Below, piece by piece: positions 1 to 5,629 of a stretch of DNA of 5,960 nucleotides. The DNA is from Alphaproteobacteria bacterium (GTDB lineage: Bacteria; Pseudomonadota; Alphaproteobacteria; Rhizobiales; Xanthobacteraceae). Positions within the stretch are counted from its first letter, which is position 1. Each line of letters starts with the position of its first letter. Both the position numbers and the translations under genes were made by a program. Location of the stretch: the NCBI GenBank assembly GCA_005884745.1, contig VAZU01000204.1, positions 3,023 through 8,982 of the forward strand. Reading direction: 5' to 3'. The notes under the pieces were generated by a model that was not told the DNA's origin, ran no database searches, and saw only the letters and a list, made by a program, of their open reading frames with translations.

Positions 1-1681
1 TCGGCAACCTTCTTGACGTGCGCGACCGCAGCGCGCGCGCCGGTGGTCTTGGTGAGCAGATCGAGAATCGCGTCGTCGTCATCGTGGACGGGCGTGAGCG
101 CCTGATCGGTATAGGCTCGCGCCTCGGGGTCGCGCGCTATGGTCAGGCTCGATCGGAGGAGCTGACCGATCGTGCCGACCAGGACCGCGTGCTTGTGGAG
201 GGTTTCCCAGGCGAAGCGGGGCCAGAAGCTCCACGGGCTCTCGCGCGGCCAGCCGGGCCGACGCTCCGAGGGATGTTTCAGGCGCAGGATACCGCCCTGG
301 AGCGGGTGTACGTTTTCGAGGCGAGCCGTCGTCGCGAATGCGACCAGCACTTTCACCAGGCTTCCGATCGGCACCCCGGCGGCGGCCGCGCGACGCAGCA
401 GGGTGCGCATGTGCTCCGGCGTGTAATACAGCAGCCAAGCCTCGCGGTAGATCGCTTCCCACTCCCGCCTGCTCATCTTGGGATGAGCGGTGCAGACGTG
501 TTCCACGTCGTAGGTGTTGAGGTCCGGATCCATCGTGATGCCGTTCTTCCAGAGAACCTGGTGATCCTCGGAGCCGGGAAGCGGCGTCAGGCAGAAGAAC
601 TCGAGAACGTCGAGCGGCAGCTCCTTTTTGATGATCGCGATATCGCGTCGGATGGTCTCCGGCGTGTCCGCCGGAAAACCCAGGATGTACCCGGCGAGCG
701 TCATGATGCCCTGCGCCTTCCACGCGAGCAGCATGTTGCGATACTCGGTGATCTTGTTCTGCCGCTTCTTCGCGGCAGCGAGATTGTCCGGGTTGATGTT
801 CTCCAGTCCGATGAAGACCCGGGTGACGCCGGCGCGTTTCGCCTTCTCGATGAACCGCGGGATCTTGTGGCAAAGCGTGTCGACCTGGATCATGAGGCCG
901 AGCGGGATTGCGTCCCTCTCTCGCAACACGATCAATCGGTCGAAGATCGCCTCCCATGCCTTGTTGCGGGCGAAATTATCGTCGGTGATGAAGAACTTGT
1001 GAACGCCATGTGCCCAGTTCAGGCGAACGAGATGCTCCACGTCGTCCGCCGAGCGGTAGCGGGACTTGCGGCCCTGCACGTTGATGATGGTGCAGAACGA
1101 GCACTGGTAGGGACAGCCGCGCCCCGCATCGAAGCTCGTGCTCAGTCCCAGTGTGCGCGCAACGTTGCGCTTGGGGAGGAACGGCACCGGGGTGCCCTCC
1201 AGGCCCGGCAAATCGGCCATGAAATCGTACACGGGCTGCAGCCGACCCTCGGCCGCGTCCCGCAAAACCGCGTCAAGCCGGCCCTCGGCCTCGCCCGCGA
1301 ACATCGCAATGCGCCGATGGCCACGGCAATTCCGGCCTCCCGGAGCGGCCGGGCGATGTCGAGGGCGCGCGGGTACTGATTCGACTGAACGCCCACGAGC
1401 GCCACAAGCCCGAAGCCGCCATGGCGGCGGAAGCGGCGGATGAGCCCCCGCAGGTCGACGCGTGTGCTGGTCTCGTCGATCGCCTCGATGTCGATGGCGA
1501 CGCCGGGCCCGAGGACCTGACGCTCGGCGCAATCGGCCGCGATGCCGTAAACGGCGGCAAGCGAGTTCGAGGGAATCATCGCGCGCCACCAGCGGATCAC
1601 GTATCCGTCGTCGTCGTAGTGCGACGGTTTGATCAGGACGAGGCGGAATCTGCGGTTGGGCAAGCGGACCTGCTTCTGCAT
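1..1681 (-). pseudogene. Cobalamin-binding radical SAM protein, frame-disrupted, 3' end beyond window
   Basis: This is a B12-binding-domain radical SAM enzyme; such proteins use a 4Fe-4S cluster and S-adenosylmethionine for radical chemistry, often methylation, and the substrate here is unknown. From ATG 1681 the N-terminal part reads about 123 residues, including FRLVLIKPSHYDDDGYV and a Rossmann-like stretch ending REAGIAVAIG at 1313. The reading then moves to another frame at about 1307 (AMFAGEAEGRLD) and stays open to base 3 with no stop. That second part carries the cluster motif GCPYQCSFC, with Cys codons at 1113-1115, 1101-1103 and 1092-1094, then FITDDNFARN, RVFIGLENINPDN and AGYILGFPADTP. 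Intact relatives, from memory, have about 25-30 further residues (GGFHVSG...) at the junction, so an out-of-frame deletion is likely. Without the second frame the product stops at 1142 after 179 residues and has no iron-sulfur site. ATG 1681 was chosen because family members begin just before RLPNRRFRL; an upstream in-frame start at 1825 adds atypical sequence. Family call firm; pseudogene versus assembly error is open. Confidence 0.85.
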
Positions 1682-2020
1682 CGGCAATCCCGGCCATTCT
1701 CCGACGCGATCGCAAAGAAACACGATTCGGACCCGCCGGGCGCCAAACGCCGTATCGTCGGCGCTCCACAAAATTCGAAGACAGCGGGTAGCAGGAACCG
1801 GCGTTGCCGGAGCAAGAACCGACATGTGACGTCCGGCGCCGTCCCCCGATCACCGTGCCCTCTTTGCGGCGGGTTGGCCAGCTGTATTTTGCAGCTCGGG
1901 AGCACTCTTCGCAGGCACCGTCGGCGCGAAACGCGGGCCGTTCGGCACCGGATTGGCCGTCTTGGCGCCGCATTTCGACGCCGGCGGCGATCGTCTGGAA
2001 GACCCGCGTTGGATCGCAGC
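1682..2020. other. Intergenic stretch without a convincing gene
   Basis: This lies between the divergent starts of the radical SAM gene and the cold-shock gene. Several frames stay open on both strands, as expected at high GC, but none has a good start with a Shine-Dalgarno site or a recognisable motif. One plus-strand frame is open from 1830 to 2189 with no ATG start and reads plausibly protein-like around 1953-2070; it is treated as unproven. The promoter of the minus-strand gene should lie just above 1681, but I found no clear hexamer pair. Confidence 0.5.
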
Positions 2021-2049
2021 TTGCTATTGCAGTGCCGAACTGCTATGTA
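2021..2049 (+). promoter_or_regulatory. Candidate sigma-70 promoter for the cold-shock gene
   Basis: TTGCTA (2021-2026) and TATGTA (2044-2049) are separated by 17 bases, and the -10 is preceded by TG plus one base (2041-2043), an extended -10 pattern. Transcription would begin near 2056, giving a leader of about 145 bases, similar to the long leaders known for enterobacterial cspA mRNAs. The hexamers match the consensus only partly, so this is a candidate. Confidence 0.35.
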
Positions 2050-2098
2050 AGCGCATCGATATTTGGCCGGACAACTGGGCCGCTTCGCCTCGCACTGC

Positions 2099-2165
2099 CG
2101 GGCGCACGTTTCAGACTCTCTCCAAATTCGACGAATCGGGAACGAGCCACGAAACCGTGCGCCCG
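2099..2165 (+). promoter_or_regulatory. Long stem in the csp mRNA leader
   Basis: CGGGCGCACG (2099-2108) and CGTGCGCCCG (2156-2165) are perfectly complementary over 10 bp with a 47-base intervening loop. The stem closes 36 bases upstream of the csp ATG, inside the predicted leader and just before the ribosome binding site. Cold-shock mRNAs are known to use leader folding to control stability and translation. A similar role here is inference. Confidence 0.4.
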
Positions 2166-2201
2166 ATCCCACGTGCACACCGTCAGTGAAAGGATATAAT
2201 T

Positions 2202-2411
2202 ATGACCAGGGGCACAGTGAAGTTCTACAACGGCCACAAAGGTTTCGGCTTCATTCAGCCGGACGACGGCGGCAAGGACGTTTTCGTCCACGCCACCGCG
2301 CTCGAGCGCGCAGGCATCGGTACCCTGCAAGAGGGCCAGAAGGTCTCCTTCGACACCCAAACCGATGCGCGGTCCGGCAAGATCGCCGTGGGCAGGCTCG
2401 AGGTCGCCTGA
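2202..2411 (+). CDS. cspA: CspA-family cold-shock protein
   Basis: A single cold-shock domain of 69 residues, the usual length, which binds single-stranded RNA or DNA as a chaperone in the cytoplasm. RNP1 is KGFGFI (residues 13-18) and RNP2 is VFVH (27-30). The N-terminal strand reads GTVKFYNGHKGFG, where F8-Y9 replaces the W-F pair of E. coli CspA; I remember this variant as common in alphaproteobacteria. The start is fixed by GAAAGGA at 2188-2194, seven bases before ATG. A TATAAT (2195-2200) lies between this site and the start but is too close to be the gene's own promoter. The gene opens a plus-strand group with rpsU and an RNA helicase, and hairpins at 2456-2481 and 2495-2517 follow it. 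The family is certain. Whether this copy is cold-induced or constitutive cannot be read from the protein. Confidence 0.96.
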   Translation: MTRGTVKFYNGHKGFGFIQPDDGGKDVFVHATALERAGIGTLQEGQKVSFDTQTDARSGKIAVGRLEVA

Positions 2412-2455
2412 CGCCTGCAAAAGCCCGAGGCCGGCAGGCGACAGCGCTCGCATTC

Positions 2456-2481
2456 GGCCGCCGCTCGGCAGGGCGGCGGCC
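2456..2481 (+). terminator. GC-rich hairpin after csp, possible terminator or attenuator
   Basis: GGCCGCCGC (2456-2464) pairs perfectly with GCGGCGGCC (2473-2481) around an 8-base loop. It lies 45 bases after the csp stop. There is no T-run behind it, so it is not a textbook intrinsic terminator. It may act with the second hairpin at 2495-2517, or protect the csp 3' end. Confidence 0.4.
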
Positions 2482-2494
2482 ATCACTCCCATGA

Positions 2495-2517
2495 TCATCA
2501 GCCGACGCGGCTGATGA
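2495..2517 (+). promoter_or_regulatory. Perfect 10-bp hairpin upstream of the 75-residue gene
   Basis: TCATCAGCCG (2495-2504) and CGGCTGATGA (2508-2517) form a perfect stem with a 3-base loop (ACG), followed by the pyrimidine-rich tract ATCTTCTCCTTCC. It ends about 15 bases before the Shine-Dalgarno region of the next gene. It could be a weak terminator of csp transcription or a leader structure limiting read-through into the downstream genes. Confidence 0.45.
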
Positions 2518-2545
2518 ATCTTCTCCTTCCGAAAGGGGACGGACC

Positions 2546-2773
2546 ATGCGGATCTATATCTTCAAGTCCGACGCGAACAAGGAATTGCGAGCGTTTTCCG
2601 ATGATCCGTCAGGCACCAAGCTGCCCGGTCAATTCCGTCCCTGGCACGCGTTCGGCGTGATCGCCGCCGGCAAAAGCCCTCCCCACCGGCTTCCGCGCGA
2701 CCAGATCGAGAAGGCTATCGGCGATCGCGGATTTCAGCTCTGGCGCATGAAGCCCAAGCTGGAGACCGCATGA
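2546..2773 (+). CDS. Conserved small protein of unknown function (75 aa)
   Basis: The protein begins MRIYIFKSDANKELRAFSDD, continues with a Pro/Trp region (LPGQFRPWHAFGVI, residues 26-39) and ends in a short helix-like part, LPRDQIEKAIGDRGFQLWRM. There is no signal peptide, membrane segment or Cys. I remember closely similar uncharacterised proteins in Bradyrhizobium and relatives, often near cold-shock genes, but know no function. The start is supported by the purine-rich AAAGGGGA about seven bases before ATG 2546. It lies 134 bases after csp, behind two hairpins, and upstream of rpsU. Its stop TGA (2771-2773) overlaps ATG 2770 of a possible 40-codon frame. Context suggests a role linked to RNA or translation in the cold, but this is association only. 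Confidence 0.82.
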   Translation: MRIYIFKSDANKELRAFSDDPSGTKLPGQFRPWHAFGVIAAGKSPPHRLPRDQIEKAIGDRGFQLWRMKPKLETA

Positions 2774-2892
2774 TCTCCGACGCCGATGCTGTGCTGAAGA
2801 CCCTTCGTATCCGACGTGGCCCTTTTCAGTCGGGCAGGCGTACCGACCGTACCTTTGGCCCCCATGTGAGGAGCAGAACTTGCAAATATTAG
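2770..2892 (+). CDS. Possible 40-codon small ORF bridging to rpsU
   Basis: The frame starts at ATG 2770, overlapping the preceding stop by ATGA, and ends at TAG 2890-2892, 13 bases inside rpsU. The predicted peptide starts MISDADAVLKTLRIRRG and is rich in Arg, ending near RTCKY. There is no separate Shine-Dalgarno site, so expression would depend on translational coupling from the 75-residue gene. It could be a leader peptide that carries ribosomes to the TTG start of rpsU, or merely the spacer between genes. The overlap at both ends is what makes it worth listing; coding status is unproven. Confidence 0.22.
   Translation: MISDADAVLKTLRIRRGPFQSGRRTDRTFGPHVRSRTCKY
2868..2882 (+). promoter_or_regulatory. 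Shine-Dalgarno site fixing the TTG start of rpsU
   Basis: GAGGAG (2868-2873) stands six bases before TTG 2880. No in-frame ATG gives the conserved S21 N-terminus, whose sequence starts exactly here (MQILVRDNNVDQAL). The site overlaps the TGA of an ATG-TGA start-stop pair (2864-2869) in another frame. Confidence 0.8.
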
Positions 2893-3140
2893 TCCGAGAC
2901 AACAACGTCGACCAAGCCCTCAAGGTTTTGAAAAAGAAGATGCAACGCGAAGGCATATTCCGGGAGATGAAGCGCCGAAGATTCTACGAAAAGCCGTCCG
3001 AGAGAAATGCGAGGCAGAAGGGGGAGGCGGTTCGTCGTGCGCGCAAGCTTGCCCGCAAGAAGGCGGTGTATGAGGGTCTCATCGCCGATCCGCGAAAGAA
3101 AAAGGTCGCGGCCGGCGGCAGGGCTTTCACGCGCAACTGA
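2880..3140 (+). CDS. rpsU: 30S ribosomal protein S21
   Basis: S21 is a small basic protein of the 30S platform, near the 3' end of 16S rRNA, that helps the subunit engage mRNA. The conserved core is intact: QILVRDNNVDQAL (residues 2-14), KKKMQREGIFREMKRR (18-33), YEKPSERNAR (36-45) and a run of Arg/Lys helix, RRARKLARKK (52-61). At 86 residues it is longer than the E. coli form, with a basic C-terminal tail (RKKKVAAGGRAFTRN) of the kind seen in alphaproteobacteria. Initiation is at TTG, set by GAGGAG six bases upstream; a weak start codon may keep synthesis low or make it conditional. The setting next to csp and an RNA helicase recalls cyanobacterial clusters where rpsU neighbours a cold-regulated RNA-binding protein gene. 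Many rhizobia carry more than one rpsU, so this may be an accessory copy. Confidence 0.95.
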   Translation: MQILVRDNNVDQALKVLKKKMQREGIFREMKRRRFYEKPSERNARQKGEAVRRARKLARKKAVYEGLIADPRKKKVAAGGRAFTRN

Positions 3141-3158
3141 TGCGACGGCGCGTCTGCC

Positions 3159-3187
3159 TTGAAAACGCCGACGCGAACTGGTAGTAC
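3159..3187 (+). promoter_or_regulatory. Weak candidate promoter for the helicase operon
   Basis: TTGAAA (3159-3164, five of six consensus bases) and TAGTAC (3182-3187, three of six) are 17 bases apart in the gap between rpsU and the helicase. The predicted start near 3194 would place the inverted repeat 3199-3247 at the very 5' end of the helicase mRNA. An imperfect stem over 3142-3174 at the rpsU 3' end overlaps it. Confidence 0.3.
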
Positions 3188-3269
3188 ATCGACTAGCTGG
3201 CGGGCCGCCTGTTACGAATCCCATCGACAGATCGGTTTCGGCCCGCCCTGAACCACTCTTCATCGACAG
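3187..3269 (+). repeat. Inverted repeat and CATCGAC direct repeats in the helicase leader
   Basis: GGCGGGCCG (3199-3207) pairs perfectly with CGGCCCGCC (3239-3247) across a 31-base loop. In the same stretch CATCGAC occurs three times (3187-3193, 3222-3228, 3261-3267), the last two extended to CATCGACAG. The helicase start follows at 3285 or 3357, so these lie in its probable leader. They may be a fold or a protein-binding site; function is unknown. Confidence 0.4.
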
Positions 3270-3284
3270 CCCAGGCCAGGCGGG

Positions 3285-4694
3285 ATGTCTCGAGCAACCC
3301 GCGACACGTCGGCGCGCCGCGCGCGCGCCCGTCGTCGCCTGACGGATGATTGCAACTTGAACTCTTTTCATGGCTTCGGTCTCGCCGAGCCGATCACGCG
3401 GGCGCTGGCCGAAGAGCGATACGACGCGCCCACTCCCATCCAGGTCGAGACCATCCCGCTCGTGCTGCGCCGACGCGACGTCGTCGGCATCGCCCAGACC
3501 GGTACTGGAAAAACCGCGGCGTTCGCGCTGCCGATCCTCGACCACATTTCGGCCAATCCCCAGCCGTCGCAGGCCAAGACCTGCCGCGTGTTGGTGCTGA
3601 GCCCGACGCGCGAATTGTCCGCGCAGATCGCCGAGAGCTTCCGAATCTACGGACGATACCTTCGGCTGCACGTCGCACTGGCGATCGGCGGCGTGCCGAT
3701 CGGCCCGCAGGCGCGAGCGCTTGCCAGGGGCGTCGAGATCCTGGTCGCTACCCCCGGGCGACTGCTCGACTTGGTCGGCACGGGTGCGGTGTCGCTCGAT
3801 CGCGCCGAGGTGCTGGTCCTCGACGAGGCCGACCGGATGCTCGACATGGGCTTCATCCACGATATCCGCCGCATCGTCGCCAAGCTTCCGAAACACCGGC
3901 AGAACCTGTTCTTTTCCGCGACCATGCCGCCCGCGATTGCCGAGCTCGCCCGCGAGATTCTGCGCAACCCGGCAAGGGTCGCGGTGGCTCCGTCGGCTTC
4001 GACCGCCGAGCGCATCGAGCAGCAAATCGTGCATCTCGAAGCCTCGGCGAAGCCCACGGTTCTCGCCGAGATCTTGCGCGGCGAGGCGGTGCAGCGGGCG
4101 CTCGTCTTCACCCGTACCAAGCACGGCGCCGACAGAGTGACGCGCGCGCTGGTGAGATCCGGCATCGGCGCCGAGGCGATCCACGGCAACAAGTCGCAGA
4201 ACCAGCGCGGGCGCGTGCTCGCGGCCTTCCGCGACGGCCGCGTGCGCGTCCTGGTCGCGACCGACGTTGCCGCGCGCGGCATCGACGTCGATGCGATCAC
4301 GCACGTGATCAATTACGACCTGCCGAATGTGCCGGAAAGCTACGTGCATCGCATCGGCCGCACCGCCCGCGCGGGAGCGGCGGGGACGGCGATCTCGTTG
4401 TGCAGCGCCGAGGAGTTGCCGCACTTGCGCGCCATCGAGAAACTGATCCGGATGGCGATACCGGCAGACCCGCGGCGCGCGAGACCGGCGCCCGCAAAGG
4501 AGCTGCGCGGCAAGGCCGAATCCCACCAGCACCAGCATCGCTCTCGGGGACCGACGCGCCCCCACGCGCCGCGGCGGGACGCCCCGGCGTCGGCTCGGCA
4601 CGAGCTCGCAATGGTGCCATTCCTGCAGCCGAAGCACCGCGAGCAGAGCGGACCATCCGCGAGGCCGCCTCGCAAGCAATGGAGACGCGCATGA
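3285..4694 (+). CDS. rhlE: DEAD-box ATP-dependent RNA helicase, RhlE type
   Basis: Unwinds short RNA duplexes using ATP; RhlE-type helicases act in ribosome maturation and RNA decay, often at low temperature. All motifs are intact (numbered from ATG 3285): Q motif with Y46...APTPIQ53, motif I AQTGTGKT (70-77), Ia PTREL (107-111), GG (135-136), Ib TPGRL (156-160), II DEAD (180-183), III SAT (211-213), IV VFTRTK (274-279), V ATDVAARGID (325-334), VI HRIGRTARAG (355-364). RhlE hallmarks are RMLDMGFIHDIRR and AIHGNKSQNQR. The last 75 residues form a basic, Pro/His-rich tail, probably RNA-binding. The start is uncertain. Family members begin near NSFHGFGLAEPI, which would fit TTG 3357, but the Shine-Dalgarno site there is poor. 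ATG 3285 adds 24 mostly Arg-rich residues and has only a close AGGCGGG. Its stop overlaps the next gene by ATGA. Confidence 0.95.
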   Translation: MSRATRDTSARRARARRRLTDDCNLNSFHGFGLAEPITRALAEERYDAPTPIQVETIPLVLRRRDVVGIAQTGTGKTAAFALPILDHISANPQPSQAKTCRVLVLSPTRELSAQIAESFRIYGRYLRLHVALAIGGVPIGPQARALARGVEILVATPGRLLDLVGTGAVSLDRAEVLVLDEADRMLDMGFIHDIRRIVAKLPKHRQNLFFSATMPPAIAELAREILRNPARVAVAPSASTAERIEQQIVHLEASAKPTVLAEILRGEAVQRALVFTRTKHGADRVTRALVRSGIGAEAIHGNKSQNQRGRVLAAFRDGRVRVLVATDVAARGIDVDAITHVINYDLPNVPESYVHRIGRTARAGAAGTAISLCSAEELPHLRAIEKLIRMAIPADPRRARPAPAKELRGKAESHQHQHRSRGPTRPHAPRRDAPASARHELAMVPFLQPKHREQSGPSARPPRKQWRRA

Positions 4695-4882
4695 CGACGC
4701 ACCGGTTTCGAGTCGGCCAGAAAGTTCAATTGAGCAGCCATCGCTCGCGGATGGCAGCGGTGGGCACCTACCAGGTCGTTCGCCAGCTTCCGGACAGCGC
4801 CGGCGAGCTCTCTTACCGGATCAAGAGCTCCCGAGAAGCGCACGAGCGGGTCGCAAAAGAGAGCGAGCTCGAGAAGGCATGA
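4691..4882 (+). CDS. Conserved small protein, translationally coupled to the helicase (63 aa)
   Basis: The protein reads MTTHRFRVGQKVQLSSHR at its N-terminus, followed by GTYQVVRQLPD (residues 29-39) and LSYRIKSSREAHERVAKESEL. The alternation of short beta-strand-like segments resembles a small SH3/KOW-like barrel. I remember similar uncharacterised proteins in rhizobia, often ending in HERV-x-ESEL. ATG 4691 overlaps the helicase TGA (ATGA), and GGAG at 4681-4684 stands six bases upstream, inside the helicase end. This favours 4691 over an earlier in-frame ATG at 4679. Coupled translation implies production in step with the helicase. A partner or RNA-binding accessory role is inference from position; no catalytic motif is visible. 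Confidence 0.83.
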   Translation: MTTHRFRVGQKVQLSSHRSRMAAVGTYQVVRQLPDSAGELSYRIKSSREAHERVAKESELEKA

Positions 4883-4991
4883 ATGTCGACGACGTGCGGC
4901 GCTACCTGCGTCGCCCGGATCGCCGTCACGCGATCCTCGATCGGGTCATCACGCGAGGGTCGCGACTGGTGCCAGTTCCGAAAATGTTTGA

Positions 4992-5063
4992 TCTGTCATG
5001 CCCAGGATCTTACCGGGATGCATGCAAGGCGTGGCTGGCCGGGACAAGCCCGGCCAGGACAGA
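4992..5063. repeat. REP-like palindromic element between convergent genes
   Basis: A perfect 9-bp stem, CTGGCCGGG (5035-5043) and CCCGGCCAG (5049-5057) with loop ACAAG, matches in style the GGCCGGGCTTGTCCCGGCC intergenic palindromes I remember from Bradyrhizobium and relatives. A decayed second unit (GTCATGCCCAGG...CCGGGATGCATG, 4996-5023) precedes it. The pair is enclosed by TCTGTC (4992-4997) and GACAGA (5058-5063). It sits between the ends of the 63-residue gene and the minus-strand gene ending at 5087, where it may also act as a bidirectional terminator or mRNA 3' stabiliser. The rest of 4883-5086 holds nothing else recognisable. Confidence 0.65.
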
Positions 5064-5086
5064 CAACCGTCGAAATGGGTACGTGG

Positions 5087-5455
5087 TTACTGCACCGCCG
5101 CACTTTTGGCTTGGACCAGCTTTTCCGCACATGCCCGCGCCAGAACGTAATCGGGGGAGCTGGCTCCCGGACGGGTTGCCCAGCCGCCCTTCTCCACGAA
5201 ATTGCCCTGCTCCCAGCTCGATGAGATCTTTTTCAGAGCCGTTAAGTTCGCGATCGCGTCGCCGTTCTGCTGGAATTTCTCCACGCAGATGGGCGTCAGG
5301 ATTGCGACGACAGCCACGTCGGCCCGCTGGTCCGCCAGCTTATTGGCTGCGCTGGTTGTCATCCAGCCGCCCCAGGTGAATCCCACGATCGCAAGCAGGA
5401 TCGCTCCGCCGGCCGCGCCCCACAGGGCAGGTTTGACTTCCGAGGGAAATTCCAT
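5087..5455 (-). CDS. Conserved single-pass membrane protein of unknown function (122 aa)
   Basis: The N-terminus MEFPSEVKPALWG leads into one hydrophobic helix, about residues 10-31 (ALWGAAGGAILLAIVGFTWGGW). A mainly soluble part of about 90 residues follows, with two Cys (57 and 109) that could pair if exported, and a Trp-containing segment, FVEKGGWATRPG (86-97). With the short N-terminus and uncleaved-looking anchor, the C-terminal part may face the periplasm, but topology is a guess. I remember near-identical hypothetical proteins in Bradyrhizobium and relatives; no function is known to me. The start at 5455 is fixed by AAGGAA (5462-5467) six bases upstream on the minus strand. Stop is TAA at 5087-5089. 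It converges with the RNA-handling cluster and is separated from it by a REP-like palindrome. Its predicted leader is long and structured. Confidence 0.85.
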   Translation of the reverse strand: MEFPSEVKPALWGAAGGAILLAIVGFTWGGWMTTSAANKLADQRADVAVVAILTPICVEKFQQNGDAIANLTALKKISSSWEQGNFVEKGGWATRPGASSPDYVLARACAEKLVQAKSAAVQ

Positions 5456-5482
5456 GGCATTTCCTTTTCGATGAGAGGTTTT

Positions 5483-5498
5483 GCGCCGCGAGCGGCGC
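5483..5498 (-). promoter_or_regulatory. Stable hairpin ahead of the membrane-protein ribosome binding site
   Basis: GCGCCG (5493-5498 on the minus strand) pairs with CGGCGC (5483-5488) around a CTCG tetraloop. It ends 15 bases before the AAGGAA ribosome binding site. It may help keep the site open or block read-through; no T-run follows on the minus strand. Confidence 0.3.
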
Positions 5499-5629
5499 GC
5501 GAACGCCCAATGCGGGTACTGATCGCAACCGCGCCGAACGCAATTTTATCGGGAGTGTGCCTGCCGACGGCATCAGCGCTGCCAGCTGAAGAGAGCGCGG
5601 GCTTCGGTAGGTCCGCGTTTTATGGACAG

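Noticed and set aside
79..957. Minus-strand open frame of 292 codons
   Set aside because: Shifted frame over the radical SAM gene; product is low-complexity Arg/Gly/Pro/His-rich.
18..1379. Long plus-strand open frame of 453 codons
   Set aside because: It is the exact antisense of the radical SAM coding frame, which has the CxxxCxxC motif and family sequence; the plus frame has no recognisable motif and follows from high GC codon bias.
2195..2200. TATAAT just before the csp start as a -10 box
   Set aside because: It lies between the ribosome binding site and the ATG and has no -35 at a suitable distance; transcription from it could not give a translatable csp leader.
2403..2442. 8-bp inverted repeat GTCGCCTG/CAGGCGAC over the csp stop
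   Set aside because: 24-base loop, overlaps coding sequence, and competes with the better hairpin at 2456-2481; too weak to annotate.
3142..3174. Imperfect stem after rpsU as a terminator
   Set aside because: It has an A-A mismatch, a 15-base loop and no T-run; recorded only as context for the helicase promoter.
3350..4678. Plus-strand open frame running into the 63-residue gene, as a possible fusion
   Set aside because: Over the helicase it is an out-of-frame shadow rich in Arg and Pro; only the part from 4691 looks like a real protein and it has its own ribosome binding site.
2889..4679. Minus-strand open frame of 596 codons opposite rpsU and the helicase
   Set aside because: Antisense shadow of rpsU and a fully motif-complete helicase; no motif of its own.
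4879..5379. Plus-strand open frame of 166 codons starting with an ATGA overlap
   Set aside because: The overlap is tempting, but the frame runs through the palindromic repeat and then antisense to the 122-residue membrane protein gene; no family sequence seen.
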